Assembly (NCBI RefSeq): GCF_009937765.1 | Contig: NZ_CP047089.1 | Span: 2,292,272 to 2,356,271 of the forward strand | Direction of reading: 5' to 3' | DNA length: 64,000 nt | DNA from: Bacillus pumilus | GTDB taxonomy: Bacteria; Bacillota; Bacilli; Bacillales; Bacillaceae | In this document: positions 7,217-16,152 of the stretch, piece after piece | How positions within the stretch are numbered: position 1 is the first letter of the stretch | Layout of the letters: each line of letters opens with the position of its first letter | The notes under the pieces: generated by a model | The model's database searches: none | Told to the model about the DNA's origin: nothing | Seen by the model: only the letters and a program-made list of their open reading frames with translations | Position numbers and translations under genes: made by a program

Positions 7217-8047
7217 TTAAATTTTCTTTACTTTGTTCATGTACTCTTCAAATGTTAAATCGTGATCATGCATCGCTTTTGCGGCTTCTTTTCCAACATA
7301 ACGTAGATGCCACGGCTCATATTCATATTTTGTAATATCTTCTTTTCCTTTTGGATAGCGAATGATAAAACCATATTTATAGGCGTTTTTAGCCACCCAT
7401 TTGCCATCAGGTGTTTCACCAAACTTTTCAGAGATGTCAAAACCGGCACTTTTTGAAGAAATGTCCATCGCAAGGCCTGTTTGATGTTCACTTTCGCCTG
7501 GTAATGCTACTGCTTCTTGCGCCTTTTCTTTGCCTTTTAACTTGACTTCACTATCAAAAATGACCTTTTGACGGTCATAGGAACGATAGCCAGATACGGC
7601 AGCCAGCTCGAAGTTTTTCTTTTTCGCATCTTTGAATAATGTCTCAAGTGCTTCTGCTGCTTCTTTACGAATATATCGTTTTTCAATATCCTCTGAAAAA
7701 GAGAATTCTACTTTTGGTACAACGAGATCAGAAGGTTTATAGGTTCCTGGTAATGCGTATTCTTTGTTGACAAGTGCTAGCACGTTTGCAGGATTTTGAA
7801 TGGTTTTCAGCCCGCTTACCACCTTGATGTCATTGAAATATTCACTCTTTAACGTCAGCTCTTGATCAGATGAATCTGCTGTATTGTTTGAGTTTTGCTG
7901 GGTAGATGAATTTTCTGCGCTTTTTTGTTCGTTTGTTTTGTTCGATTCAGATGTACCGCTTTTTTGATCCAGCAACTGGCAGCCCGATAATGCGGCTGTC
8001 AAACCAAGAATCGATGCGATTGAGAGTATTTTATAGCTTTTCTTCAT
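7217..8047 (-). CDS. yodJ: VanY-type D,D-carboxypeptidase lipoprotein YodJ
   Basis: 277-residue exported zinc carboxypeptidase that trims the terminal D-Ala of peptidoglycan stem peptides. The signal peptide ends in the lipobox LSGC with Cys23 as lipid anchor, then a Ser/Asn/Gln-rich linker (about 30-65). The M15B catalytic core shows SGYRSYDRQ, SEHQTGLAMD (zinc ligands His188, Asp195) and EPWHLRY (His247). Start chosen at the ATG with AAGGAAGG upstream. Sits between yodI and deoD as in B. subtilis. Confidence 0.9.
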   Translation of the reverse strand: MKKSYKILSIASILGLTAALSGCQLLDQKSGTSESNKTNEQKSAENSSTQQNSNNTADSSDQELTLKSEYFNDIKVVSGLKTIQNPANVLALVNKEYALPGTYKPSDLVVPKVEFSFSEDIEKRYIRKEAAEALETLFKDAKKKNFELAAVSGYRSYDRQKVIFDSEVKLKGKEKAQEAVALPGESEHQTGLAMDISSKSAGFDISEKFGETPDGKWVAKNAYKYGFIIRYPKGKEDITKYEYEPWHLRYVGKEAAKAMHDHDLTFEEYMNKVKKI

Positions 8048-8070
8048 GACATACCTTCCTTTTGCTCTTC

Positions 8071-8103
8071 TAAAAAAATAAAGATGCGCTACATCGTAGC
8101 ACA
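8071..8103 (-). terminator. Likely deoD terminator
   Basis: Stem TGCGCTAC / GTAGCACA with a 3-nt loop; on the minus strand followed by TTTATTTTTTT. Confidence 0.6.
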
Positions 8104-8115
8104 CCCTTTATAGTA

Positions 8116-8811
8116 TTATAAAACGGAGTCTAGCGCAATTAAGATCATTTCGTCAAATGTCGTTTGACGCTCTTCAGCCGTTGTTTCTTCTCCTGTGAGA
8201 ACATGATCGCTCACTGTCAGAATAGATAACGCTTTTCGATCAAATTTTGCTGCAAGCGAATATAGAGCGGTTGTCTCCATTTCAATTGCTAGAATTCCGT
8301 ATTGAGCCATGAGCTCCAGTGGTTTTTCATTATAAAACTGGTCTGCTGTAAATACATTGCCGACACGTACAGCGACATTTTTTGCTTCCGCTGTGTCGTA
8401 AGCTTTCTTAAGAAGTCCAAAATCAGCACAAGGTGCGTAATCAATCGGTCCAAACGCCACACGATTCATTTGTGAATCTGTTGAAGAGGTTTGAGCTAAA
8501 ATGACATCACGTACGTTGACATCCCTTTTGATCGCCCCGCAAGATCCGACGCGGATTAAGTTTTGAACATCATAGCTTTGAATGAGTTCATTCACATAAA
8601 TCGAAATAGAAGGTACGCCCATTCCAGTTCCTTGTACAGAAACGCGCTTTCCTTTGTAGGTTCCAGTATAACCATACATGCCGCGCACTTCGTTATAGCA
8701 TTCGACATCTTCTAAATATGTATCTGCAATATATTTCGCACGAAGCGGATCGCCTGGCAGCAATACCGTTTCTGCAATTTGTCCTTTTTCTGCTCCAATA
8801 TGTACACTCAT
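8116..8811 (-). CDS. deoD: Purine nucleoside phosphorylase DeoD
   Basis: 231-residue trimeric/hexameric-type purine nucleoside phosphorylase (PNP/UDP family), which splits purine nucleosides with phosphate to base plus (deoxy)ribose-1-phosphate for salvage. Recognised by [13 protein letters not shown] at the start, the phosphate-site [15 protein letters not shown] and EMETTALY (ribose binding) and the catalytic SDH near VSDHVLTGE. The ATG at 8811 has GTGGAGG upstream. Fits functionally with xpt-pbuX further along the window. Confidence 0.95.
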   Translation of the reverse strand: MSVHIGAEKGQIAETVLLPGDPLRAKYIADTYLEDVECYNEVRGMYGYTGTYKGKRVSVQGTGMGVPSISIYVNELIQSYDVQNLIRVGSCGAIKRDVNVRDVILAQTSSTDSQMNRVAFGPIDYAPCADFGLLKKAYDTAEAKNVAVRVGNVFTADQFYNEKPLELMAQYGILAIEMETTALYSLAAKFDRKALSILTVSDHVLTGEETTAEERQTTFDEMILIALDSVL

Positions 8812-8874
8812 GTTTTTAGCCTCCACTTACGTTTACTATGTGATTTGTCCTATTAAGTATAAACGATTGAGCCC

Positions 8875-8910
8875 AAAAAAGAAAATACCAGCTGAAGCTC
8901 AAGCTGGCAT
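8875..8910 (-). terminator. yodL terminator
   Basis: GCCAGCTT / TCAGCTGG stem on the minus strand, followed by TATTTTCTTTTTTT. Confidence 0.7.
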
Positions 8911-8924
8911 CATCAATCATCTAT

Positions 8925-9242
8925 TTAACTCATTGTCATCAGTCGCTCACTGCGTTTCCATCCTGCCGGAAAAAGCTGATAATAGCACTTTCCTTTTTTC
9001 TTATCATCAATCACAACAATATCGCCTGTTGTCATAAACCGTGCATTGTAATCACTAGGGACTGTATCATGTACATTAAATGTCGAGAATGCTTTTTCCA
9101 GAACATCCAGGTGTGTTCTGCCGCCAATTTTTGTCCGGTACACAGGCTGATGCCCGCTTGCAGCGCCATATTCAGGTGTCTGATAAATGGTTAAGTGAAA
9201 TGCTGAAGGTTTCTTTTGAAAAAATCTCAACGTCAATTGCAT
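8925..9242 (-). CDS. yodL: YodL, sporulation-linked MreB antagonist family
   Basis: 105-residue cytoplasmic protein of the YodL family. In B. subtilis, forced expression of YodL disturbs cell shape by acting on MreB, and the gene is expressed during sporulation. Characteristic stretches are TIYQTPEYGAASGHQPVYRT, THLDVLE.AFS.FN and FMTTGDIVVID followed by YYQLFPAGW. ATG follows GGGAGGG. Same position as in B. subtilis, upstream of yodM on the chromosome map and on the same strand. Confidence 0.8.
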   Translation of the reverse strand: MQLTLRFFQKKPSAFHLTIYQTPEYGAASGHQPVYRTKIGGRTHLDVLEKAFSTFNVHDTVPSDYNARFMTTGDIVVIDDKKKGKCYYQLFPAGWKRSERLMTMS

Positions 9243-9296
9243 TCAAATCCCTCCCCTTTTATATAAAATTGGCTGGGATCTGTCAATTTCCTTCTT

Positions 9297-9905
9297 CTAC
9301 TTTTGTCGAATGACAGACAATTTTTCGTCAATCTTTTTACAAATGAGGAATAAAGCAAGTCCTATCGCAAAACCACCTGCCACATCTGTCAAAAAATGAA
9401 CGCCGATATACATTCTGCTGACCCCAATCATAAGAACACAGATCCCTGTGATCAAATAGACGATTTTTTGCCTTTCTTTCAGCCATGGAATCATTTCAAC
9501 GAGTAGGTAAGCTATAAACGGATAGATGGTGGCTGCATTCATCGAATGTCCGCTCGGAAAGCTGTAATACGTTTCATTGACAAGATGATCAAAGGCTGGG
9601 CGCTCTCTAGCAAACAGCCCTTTTAGTTCATGATTAATGGTTTTTTCTGTGAGATATAATAGAAAAAGCATCATGATAGAGTAATAGCGCTTATATATGA
9701 ATAAAGCGACACTGAAAATGAGCATGATGGGCACGAGCAGCGCACTAATGCCAAAGTCTGTCAAAGTCAGCATGACATCATTTAAAAAAGGGAGTCTGAT
9801 GCTCTCAAACGATAAAATGATCTGGTTGTCCAATGCTTGACCCGCACCAGATACCATGAGCGCAGCAATGGCGCCAAATAAAATCAAAAGACATAAGATA
9901 TACAC
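9297..9905 (-). CDS. yodM: PAP2-family membrane phosphatase YodM
   Basis: 202-residue integral membrane phosphatase with five or six hydrophobic segments. The three PAP2 motifs are intact: K..(x)RERPAF near mid-protein (LFARERPAF), SFPSGHSMNA (catalytic His), and SRMYIGVHFLTDV. Expected to dephosphorylate lipid pyrophosphates such as undecaprenyl-PP or phosphatidylglycerol phosphate on the outer face; the substrate here is not shown. Start is a GTG with GGAGGAG about 10 nt upstream. Length equals B. subtilis YodM. Confidence 0.85.
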   Translation of the reverse strand: MYILCLLILFGAIAALMVSGAGQALDNQIILSFESIRLPFLNDVMLTLTDFGISALLVPIMLIFSVALFIYKRYYSIMMLFLLYLTEKTINHELKGLFARERPAFDHLVNETYYSFPSGHSMNAATIYPFIAYLLVEMIPWLKERQKIVYLITGICVLMIGVSRMYIGVHFLTDVAGGFAIGLALFLICKKIDEKLSVIRQK

Positions 9906-9953
9906 GCGAAAGATTCTCCTCCCTCTCTTCAGAATCTCTTCAAAGTATAGTGC

Positions 9954-10124
9954 CTACCACGCCTCTTCTTCAACTATCATTGTTTTTTTCAGCATATATT
10001 CAAACGTAATGTCAGCCAGCTCAAACGTTTCCAGCTCCGCAGGTATGTACCCTCTTTTGATCAGCTCCATGTAGAAGAATTCCGCAATTTCCTCTGTATC
10101 AATCACCAAATCTGCTTCTTTCAT
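9954..10124 (-). CDS. yozD: Small conserved protein YozD
   Basis: 56-residue acidic protein beginning MKEADLVIDTEEIAEFFY, with ELIKRGYIP and a C-terminal acidic tail EEEAW. It is the YozD counterpart, lying between yodM and yodN as in B. subtilis. A very good binding site AAGGAGG precedes the ATG. No function is known; no membrane segment or metal motif is visible. Confidence 0.75.
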   Translation of the reverse strand: MKEADLVIDTEEIAEFFYMELIKRGYIPAELETFELADITFEYMLKKTMIVEEEAW

Positions 10125-10243
10125 TACATTCCGCCTCCTTTTTTATGATGTATGAACGTCGCCTGTTTTTTATTACAGTTTGTCATAATGGCTCATTCCA
10201 TACATATAAATGCAGTAAACAAAAAGAAAAGGGGTTTGAGGCA

Positions 10244-10378
10244 ATGAAATGGTTCAACATATTAGATGGAGAAATGTTTGATCAGGTGATGGGCCGTATC
10301 TTGAGGGGATGGTTTTATGTGATTGTTTTTTTCTGTGTGCCTTATTTTTTATTCGTGTTAGGACAAGTCTTTCTTTAA
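10244..10378 (+). CDS. 44-residue single-span membrane protein
   Basis: Begins MKWFNILDGEMFDQVMGR and then a hydrophobic helix (about 22-42, FYVIVFFCVPYFLFVLGQVF) up to the stop. The ATG lies a few bases after AAAGGGGTTTGAGG. The only plus-strand gene in a minus-strand run (yodJ to kamA); its end overlaps the end of yodN by four bases, tail to tail. Family not recognised. Confidence 0.6.
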   Translation: MKWFNILDGEMFDQVMGRILRGWFYVIVFFCVPYFLFVLGQVFL

Positions 10379-11055
10379 CCAAAATGCTCGTGTAAACTTT
10401 CCAATATAAAATCCATCATATCTTTGTATTCTGGATCTTCGAAAAATTCGTAGAGAATTTTATAGTCATTATAAATATCAAGAAGCTCATCCACTATAGA
10501 TACAGCGAGGAATTCTAGTGATGCTTCGCTTTCTTGTTTCTCTTCTAATTGTAATAGAGCCGTTTGCACCATATCTTCTTCCATTTCTTTTGAAGTTTCA
10601 CCCACGTAATGCACAAAAAGAAGCTGATGAACGAACTGGTCCATCTCATATTTCCTCAGGACAAGCGTTAAGTCTTCCTCTTCTGTTTCCAGCCACTCTC
10701 CGTCCTTTAGCCTCGTGAGTTCGTAAATGACATCTTCCCAGCCATCATCAAGGTATCGCCATATTTCAGTCCGATGGCCAATAATTTTAAATAGCTCTTT
10801 TCCGTAGTCTTTTACATATACAACATCGCCAATGAGGAACTCATATTCAATGTCCAGCTTTTCTGTATCCACAATCACCCCGTCGTACTCATCGTAAAGC
10901 TGAAGTGATGTTTCAAAATAAAGCACCTCATTATGATTGACCTCATACAAATAGTGCTGGTCAATTTGATGGACTTTTGTAATCGTTCCGACTGTGCCGT
11001 ACATGACAACGACGACAATATCCCCTACTTGATATTTTGGTGCTTTCGCCTTCAT
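10375..11055 (-). CDS. yodN: Conserved protein YodN
   Basis: 226-residue cytoplasmic protein. The N-terminal part (about 8-75) has repeated short beta segments of the form YQVGDIVVVVMYGTVGTI and FLIGDVVYVKDYGKELFKI, suggesting two small SH3-like or KOW-like barrels; the C-terminal half is acidic and helical. ATG at 11055 follows GGGGGAGA; the longer frame upstream has no site. Function unknown; name from the conserved neighbourhood yozD-yodN-yozE. Confidence 0.65.
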   Translation of the reverse strand: MKAKAPKYQVGDIVVVVMYGTVGTITKVHQIDQHYLYEVNHNEVLYFETSLQLYDEYDGVIVDTEKLDIEYEFLIGDVVYVKDYGKELFKIIGHRTEIWRYLDDGWEDVIYELTRLKDGEWLETEEEDLTLVLRKYEMDQFVHQLLFVHYVGETSKEMEEDMVQTALLQLEEKQESEASLEFLAVSIVDELLDIYNDYKILYEFFEDPEYKDMMDFILESLHEHFG

Positions 11056-11159
11056 TCTGTCTCCCCCTTGCCCGACTTTTGGTCTTAACGTATCGTATGC
11101 CGGCGCAAGGAATTCTGCATGGGCAACCACACCATGCAAAACGCCATTTTATTTCTCAT

Positions 11160-11195
11160 CAAAAAACCGCTTCTCCCATCTGGAAAAAGCGGTTG
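11160..11195 (-). terminator. yozE terminator
   Basis: AACCGCTT.. / ..AAGCGGTT stem followed on the minus strand by TTTTTT; overlaps no coding sequence. Confidence 0.8.
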
Positions 11196-11199
11196 TGTG

Positions 11200-11424
11200 T
11201 TATTTTTTTTTGACTTCTACATCATATTGCTCAAACGCTTCGTCAAATGTTGTCATTGAGCTTAAATAATCGCCATTTAATTCCAAATAGGCAGACAGCT
11301 CATGATAATCAGTGGACGCTTTCGGGAAGCTGTGATCCTCATAAGCAGCATTTGCAAAATGGCTGATTTCATCTTTCGGTTTTGGATGTCTGTACTTCAT
11401 TAAATAATGGTAAAACGACTTCAC
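11200..11424 (-). CDS. yozE: YozE SAM-like fold protein
   Basis: 74-residue protein of the YozE family (a sterile-alpha-motif-like helical fold). Diagnostic are the opening MKSFYHYLMKYRHPKPKDEI and SFPKASTDYHELSAYLE. Length is the same as in B. subtilis. Start is GTG, with GGAGGG 8 nt upstream. Family members are of unknown function, possibly nucleic-acid or protein binding. Confidence 0.9.
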   Translation of the reverse strand: MKSFYHYLMKYRHPKPKDEISHFANAAYEDHSFPKASTDYHELSAYLELNGDYLSSMTTFDEAFEQYDVEVKKK

Positions 11425-11502
11425 CTATTTTCCCTCCGCGACACTCTATTTTGTTGTTATATTATACAGCAATTTGATGACTTGTATAGGCGGAGGTACA
11501 AC

Positions 11503-11784
11503 TTATGATGAAAAGTCAAAGTAATTTCGCTTTAATAACCGCTCCATGCTCATTAATTCTTCATATGAAATTTTTTCTGGAAGTTTTGTCTGATCCACTA
11601 AAATTAATTGATCTTCTATCTCTTTGACCGTCTCATCCTTTTGATATGTCATACCGCAATGCGTGCAGGAAATGGACGGTGTTTCGATGATTTCAATGGA
11701 TTGTGTACCAGTGATCAGTTCCCAATAGACTGTTGTCTGCTCTGCGTTTGCTTTATTTTCCTCACACCAATCACATGTCAGCAA
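11503..11784 (-). CDS. yokU: Zinc-ribbon protein YokU
   Basis: 93-residue protein with two CxxC pairs, CDWC (residues 4-7) and CTHC (about 40-43), that should form a zinc ribbon, followed by a helical tail LPEKISYEELMSMERLLKR typical of the YgiT-type antitoxin-like zinc-finger group. No HTH domain follows, so it is not a full MqsA-type antitoxin. Lies three bases beyond kamA and is probably co-transcribed with it. Function unknown. Confidence 0.8.
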   Translation of the reverse strand: MLTCDWCEENKANAEQTTVYWELITGTQSIEIIETPSISCTHCGMTYQKDETVKEIEDQLILVDQTKLPEKISYEELMSMERLLKRNYFDFSS

Positions 11785-11786
11785 GG

Positions 11787-13187
11787 CTATTTCTCCTCCT
11801 TTACAGTTTGATCTTTTTTAAGCTGCGCTTGATATTTTTTCTCTTTTAATTCATCTCGTTTTTCACGTTTGTTTTTGAGTGTGTCATGCTCAGGATTTGT
11901 TTCATATGCTTCTCTTCGTTTCATCCGGCTTAAATTCTCTGGCGTAAACGATTTCGCTTCATCCTGAAATAGTGCAGTAATACCAATTGCCGGGTCTTGT
12001 TTCTCTTCATAAATTTCATTAAAATACGCATCTGCCTGGCCTGCAACGTAATGCTCTGGTTCAGGGTAAGAGGTGATGACACCTTCAAAGTTACGAAGGA
12101 CGACTTTGTCAGGGCTGTGCGATAATAAATAATTTGGCTGCAAGGCGATCTTTCCCCCGCCTCCTGGTGCATCCACAACAAAGCTTGGCACGGCGTAGCC
12201 GCTCGTATGTCCTCTTAAGCCTTCAATGATTTCAAGACCTTTTGATACTGGTGTTCTAAAATGGCCAATCCCCTCAGATAAATCACACTGATAAATATAA
12301 TAAGGTCTGACCCGTATCATCACGAGATCGTGCATCAGCTTTTTCATAATCGGCACACTGTCGTTAATTCCTGCAAGGATGACGGCCTGATTACCTACAG
12401 GCACGCCAGCATTTACAAGACGTTCGCACGCTTCTTTCGCTTCTTTCGTAATTTCAATGCTTGTATTGAAATGAGTATTTAGCCAAACCGGATGATATTT
12501 TTTCAAAATCTCGCACAGCTCATCTGTAATGCGTTGCGGAAAGACGACCGGTGCACGTGTACCTATCCGAATGATTTCAACGTGCGGAATGTCTCGTAAG
12601 TTTTTCAAAATGTATTCAAGCACTTGATCGTTGATCAAAAGACCATCTCCGCCGGAAATTAACACATCCCGCACCTCAGGCGTTTCCCTAATATATCCAA
12701 TAGCAGCATCTAACTGCTTTTTTGGCACGCCCATACCGATCTGTCCAGAAAAACGTCTTCTCGTACAATAACGGCAGTACATGGAGCACTGATTGGTTAC
12801 AAGAAAGAGCACACGATCTGGGTATCGATGCGTTAACCCCGGGACAGGTGAGTCTTCATCTTCGTGCAAAGGGTCTTCAAGATCATATTTTGTTTTATGA
12901 AGCTCTTCAGCAATTGGCACAGATTGCATACGTACTGGACATCTTGGATCGTCTGGATTCATCAATGAGGCATAGTAGGGTGTAATGTTGAGTGGAATGG
13001 TTTTGGTGGAAATCTTCACCCCTTCTCTTTCCTCTTCTGTTAAGTTTACGATTTTCTCTAAATCTTCAAGCGTTTTCACGGTATGCGTCAGCTGCCAAAT
13101 CCAGTCGTTCCATTTTTCCTCAGGTACATCTTTCCAAAGCTCAATGTCCTTCCAATGACGTGCCGGTTCATATAGTTTCTGATTCAT
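11787..13187 (-). CDS. kamA: Lysine 2,3-aminomutase KamA
   Basis: 466-residue radical-SAM, PLP-dependent enzyme that converts L-lysine to L-beta-lysine. The cluster motif CSMYCRYC (CxxxCxxC), the SAM-contact GGDGLL, and the PLP lysine in PGGGGKIALQP are intact, and the sequence follows B. subtilis KamA closely except in the charged C-terminal tail. The ATG at 13187 has GGGGGGA at 6 nt; an ATG two codons earlier is too close to it. In B. subtilis kamA heads an operon with yodP-yodT under SigE; here those partners are missing, the next genes are yokU and yozE, and the promoter is of the -24/-12 type with an enhancer-binding regulator gene immediately upstream. A role in lysine use or beta-lysine osmolyte formation is likely. 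Confidence 0.93.
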   Translation of the reverse strand: MNQKLYEPARHWKDIELWKDVPEEKWNDWIWQLTHTVKTLEDLEKIVNLTEEEREGVKISTKTIPLNITPYYASLMNPDDPRCPVRMQSVPIAEELHKTKYDLEDPLHEDEDSPVPGLTHRYPDRVLFLVTNQCSMYCRYCTRRRFSGQIGMGVPKKQLDAAIGYIRETPEVRDVLISGGDGLLINDQVLEYILKNLRDIPHVEIIRIGTRAPVVFPQRITDELCEILKKYHPVWLNTHFNTSIEITKEAKEACERLVNAGVPVGNQAVILAGINDSVPIMKKLMHDLVMIRVRPYYIYQCDLSEGIGHFRTPVSKGLEIIEGLRGHTSGYAVPSFVVDAPGGGGKIALQPNYLLSHSPDKVVLRNFEGVITSYPEPEHYVAGQADAYFNEIYEEKQDPAIGITALFQDEAKSFTPENLSRMKRREAYETNPEHDTLKNKREKRDELKEKKYQAQLKKDQTVKEEK

Positions 13188-13220
13188 ATCCATTCCCCCT
13201 ATCAGCATTCATCTTATACT

Positions 13221-13237
13221 ATGCAAGTTATGTGCCA
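13221..13237 (-). promoter_or_regulatory. SigL (sigma-54) promoter of kamA
   Basis: On the minus strand TGGCAC (13232-13237), 5 bp, TTGCAT (13221-13226): the full -24/-12 consensus with correct GG-GC spacing, 34 bp ahead of the kamA ATG. Confidence 0.88.
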
Positions 13238-13241
13238 ACAT

Positions 13242-13280
13242 GGGAAAATGCCCCTTTTCTTTATAAAAGGAGCTTTACCC
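13242..13280. promoter_or_regulatory. Imperfect dyad, candidate enhancer site
   Basis: Arms GGGAAAATGCCCCTTTT (13242-13258) and the complement-matching AAAAGGAGCTTTACCC (13265-13280). It lies between the stop codon of the regulator and the -24 element. It lacks a T-run, so it is not an obvious terminator; an activator-binding site is the better reading, though closer to the promoter than most enhancers. Confidence 0.4.
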
Positions 13281-13304
13281 TTGATATTGAATGGATGGTG
13301 GTGC

Positions 13305-14681
13305 CTATATTTCGGCATCTGCATATTTCTTCAGTTTATATTGCAGCGTTTGTCGAGGGATTTTTAAAGCTGCGGCAGTTTTTTTAATATTGCCTTGATG
13401 CTTGTTTAAAGCTTCCTGAATAAGTGTTTGTTCAAATGAAGAGACCTGACTTTTTAAGGAGGCATCGGGTGTTTCATCCTCAAGCTTCTGCGTACGTAAA
13501 TGAGCAGGAAGATATGAAGGTGTAATGTCTTCCGCTTCCTTTGGCATCATCAATACAGCATGCTCAATGGTATGTTTTAATTCTCGAACGTTCCCCGGCC
13601 AGTGATGAGCCATAAACAATTGCTTTGTTTCTTCAGAAAGGCGTTTGACTTTTTTTGAAAACTGCTGATGATAGGTTTGAATGAAATGGCGGGAAAGTAG
13701 CAGGATGTCTTGCTTTCTCTCACGAAGCGGCGGGATATGAAAAGATGACACATGCAGTCTATAAAATAAGTCTTCTCTTAAAATTTGCTTTTTCACCGCT
13801 TCAAATGGGTCCATATTGAGTGCAGTAATGAGTCTTACATCTACTTGAATCGCTTTTGCATCCCCAATACGGCGCACCACGCCATCCTCTAACACACGTA
13901 ATAATTTTGTCTGTAGCGTGAGCGGCATCGCTTGCAGTTCATCAAGAAAAAGCGTGCCTCCATCAGCTAATTCAAAGAGCCCCTTGCGATCAATTGCGCC
14001 CGTATAGCTCCCTTTGACAGATCCGAACAATAAGCTCTCAAGTAACGACTCTGGGAGTGCTGCACAGTTTTGCGGAATGAACACTTGGTTTTTCCGGTCA
14101 GATTCATGAACGATGGCTTGAACGAGCACTTCTTTCCCTGTCCCTGTTTCCCCGTAGACAACAACTGATGACGGGTAAGCAGCAGCTTTTTTTGCCTTTT
14201 CAAGCATTTCATTTAAGAGCGGATCATTTGTTAAAAATGAAGAAAAATTGTGCATTTGTTCTACTCCAGCCGCATCGTGTATTCGTTTTTTTTGATCTAA
14301 ACGATTCGAAAGGGCTGACAGTTTCGATACATCTTTTGCGACTTCGACAGCACCTATTAACTGGCTGTCTTCAATAATTGGCAATGTCGTGTTGACGGTC
14401 TCAATTCTTTCGCCGTTTTTATTCAAATAGGTTTGCAGCGAATGATATATGGGCTTCCCTGTTCTCAAAACATGCATCAGCGTACTTGTTTTTTCTGTTA
14501 ATGAAGGATACACATCAAGGATGTACTTACCAATCACCTCTTCTTTTTGTAAACAGTCAAACTTAGCAGCATTATGATTGTAAAAGATCGTCATTCCTTG
14601 ATCATCTACAACATGGATCGCTTCATCAATGGCTTCTAAAATTAATTCAAACCAATCCGCTCTTTCGACAACCTTCCCCAT
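13305..14681 (-). CDS. Sigma-54-dependent activator with PAS sensor
   Basis: 458-residue enhancer-binding protein. Domain order: PAS sensor (about 8-120, with [18 protein letters not shown]), AAA+ ATPase (about 145-370) with Walker A GETGTGKE 177-184, the sigma-54 contact loop GSYTGA 224-229 (a variant of GAFTGA), Walker [10 protein letters not shown] 241-249, arginine finger region FYRLH, and a Fis-type HTH (about 417-455, [20 protein letters not shown]). Closest in build to RocR/AcoR-type regulators. ATG follows GAGGGGGA. The adjacent consensus SigL promoter makes kamA the evident target; the PAS domain presumably senses lysine or a breakdown product (inference). Confidence 0.9.
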   Translation of the reverse strand: MGKVVERADWFELILEAIDEAIHVVDDQGMTIFYNHNAAKFDCLQKEEVIGKYILDVYPSLTEKTSTLMHVLRTGKPIYHSLQTYLNKNGERIETVNTTLPIIEDSQLIGAVEVAKDVSKLSALSNRLDQKKRIHDAAGVEQMHNFSSFLTNDPLLNEMLEKAKKAAAYPSSVVVYGETGTGKEVLVQAIVHESDRKNQVFIPQNCAALPESLLESLLFGSVKGSYTGAIDRKGLFELADGGTLFLDELQAMPLTLQTKLLRVLEDGVVRRIGDAKAIQVDVRLITALNMDPFEAVKKQILREDLFYRLHVSSFHIPPLRERKQDILLLSRHFIQTYHQQFSKKVKRLSEETKQLFMAHHWPGNVRELKHTIEHAVLMMPKEAEDITPSYLPAHLRTQKLEDETPDASLKSQVSSFEQTLIQEALNKHQGNIKKTAAALKIPRQTLQYKLKKYADAEI

Positions 14682-14824
14682 TCTTTCCCCCTCACTTTCA
14701 GTGCCGAAAAACCGGCATCCATTGCCGGATTTTCAGCGGCTTGATCAGCTTCATCACACGTTCTTCTGTCCTTTCATGTTTCGCTTTTTCCGTGCAACTT
14801 CCTGCTTTTTTTGTCAATAGCGTC

Positions 14825-14854
14825 AAAAAAGCACCCCTCTTATGAGGAGTGCTT
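14825..14854 (-). terminator. cgeD terminator
   Basis: GCACTCCT / AGGGGTGC stem with TTTTTT on the minus strand; it overlaps the last codons of cgeD. A further hairpin CCGGC / GCCGG lies at about 14706-14734, ahead of the regulator gene's ATG. Confidence 0.8.
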
Positions 14855-16129
14855 TCGCCCTGATGTTTGATAAAGAGACATATCGAATTCTTGCAGCGAT
14901 TCCATATACAGCGGTATGATCGGCTTTCCTTCTTGAAATAAAGTAAATTGGGAAGGGTATAAATTTATGGGCTGATGATAAAAAGCAAATCGCTTGACAA
15001 CCTCAGGGTCAATCCGGCAAAAGGTGTGATGCATCAGTAAATACACCTCTTGTTTCCATTTAAAGAGCCTCCTGTTTGGCGGATGAAATACTGGAGACAC
15101 TTGAATCATGCCTCCATCTTCATACATCTGAAGGCGTTCATTTGAAATCGTATAGATCTCCTTAGAGTGAAACTGAAAATATTGCACGTCACGCTTTGAA
15201 GCAAATCGCCTTTTTTTCTGATCTTCAATATAATAGAACGTCTTCCCATGATCTGCCGTGACAACTGTATAATTGGGTACTGCCAGCATATCTTTTATCT
15301 CATATTTCATCGCACATAACGAAGGAACCCGAATGGCGCGCCTATTTTTTTCGTTCACCCAGCACCTTTCAATTCTATGAAGATTCCCGCTTGCGATTTG
15401 GTAGTAGTCCCCTTCCTTTTCAATCACCGTTCCGTCAATGAGATCATACGGCATACTCGAAAACAAATGATGAAAGGAATGGGGCGTTTTATACGTTGTA
15501 TCAAGCACATCTCTTAATGGATAAAACGCAGCAAATTGATTCAGCCTCATCCAAAAAACAGAATCTGCATGATGCCAGTGTTTCGCCTCATCATCCCAAT
15601 ATTGTCCGTATTTTTCATGAATGAGCGGAAGCAAACGCCTTCTGTGCATGACCGAACAATGATCCACTTGAAAGGACGCATGCTCCAATATTTGGTCTGC
15701 TTCACGCACAAAGCTCATCGTCTCGACTAATTGCTTATCAACATGCACGACCCGCTGCGAGGAATACACTATATCTATATGAGGCATCGACTGAAAAACA
15801 TCCACCATTTTCTGCAAACGTTCTTGTTGATACACTGTATCATCTGTTAAATAACAAATGAGCTCACCTGTTATACGCGCTAACGCTTCATTAATGAGCG
15901 TCGCATACCGTACAGTTAACAGCCGTTTTGCAGGATGAACCGTGCGTGAATATAGATGAATGCGCTCATCTTCTAAATAGGTCTGGATCTTTTCGATGGT
16001 GTCTTGTTCTGAGCCATCATCCATAATGAGAAGCTCCCAATTTGAATACGTTTGTTCCATCATACTCTTTAGCACACGATCAATGAAATCAGGTTTATTG
16101 TAACTTGTTAAAATCACCGATACTTTCAT
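14840..16129 (-). CDS. cgeD: Spore-surface glycosyltransferase CgeD
   Basis: 429-residue GT-A fold family 2 glycosyltransferase. N-terminal KVSVILTSYNKPDFIDRVL, the acidic MDDGS nucleotide-sugar site (about 38-42) and the second metal-site region ICYLTDDTVYQ (DD, about 98) are visible, then the acceptor helix DHCSVMHRRRLL. About 200 extra C-terminal residues with no catalytic motif may bind the spore-surface acceptor. In B. subtilis CgeD belongs to the SigK/GerE-controlled cge genes required for the glycosylated outermost crust. ATG at 16129 has AAGGA at 9 nt. Follows cgeC on the same strand; no cgeE gene follows. Confidence 0.82.
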   Translation of the reverse strand: MKVSVILTSYNKPDFIDRVLKSMMEQTYSNWELLIMDDGSEQDTIEKIQTYLEDERIHLYSRTVHPAKRLLTVRYATLINEALARITGELICYLTDDTVYQQERLQKMVDVFQSMPHIDIVYSSQRVVHVDKQLVETMSFVREADQILEHASFQVDHCSVMHRRRLLPLIHEKYGQYWDDEAKHWHHADSVFWMRLNQFAAFYPLRDVLDTTYKTPHSFHHLFSSMPYDLIDGTVIEKEGDYYQIASGNLHRIERCWVNEKNRRAIRVPSLCAMKYEIKDMLAVPNYTVVTADHGKTFYYIEDQKKRRFASKRDVQYFQFHSKEIYTISNERLQMYEDGGMIQVSPVFHPPNRRLFKWKQEVYLLMHHTFCRIDPEVVKRFAFYHQPINLYPSQFTLFQEGKPIIPLYMESLQEFDMSLYQTSGRKHSS

Positions 16130-16152
16130 GATCATTATCCTTTTTAATTAGA

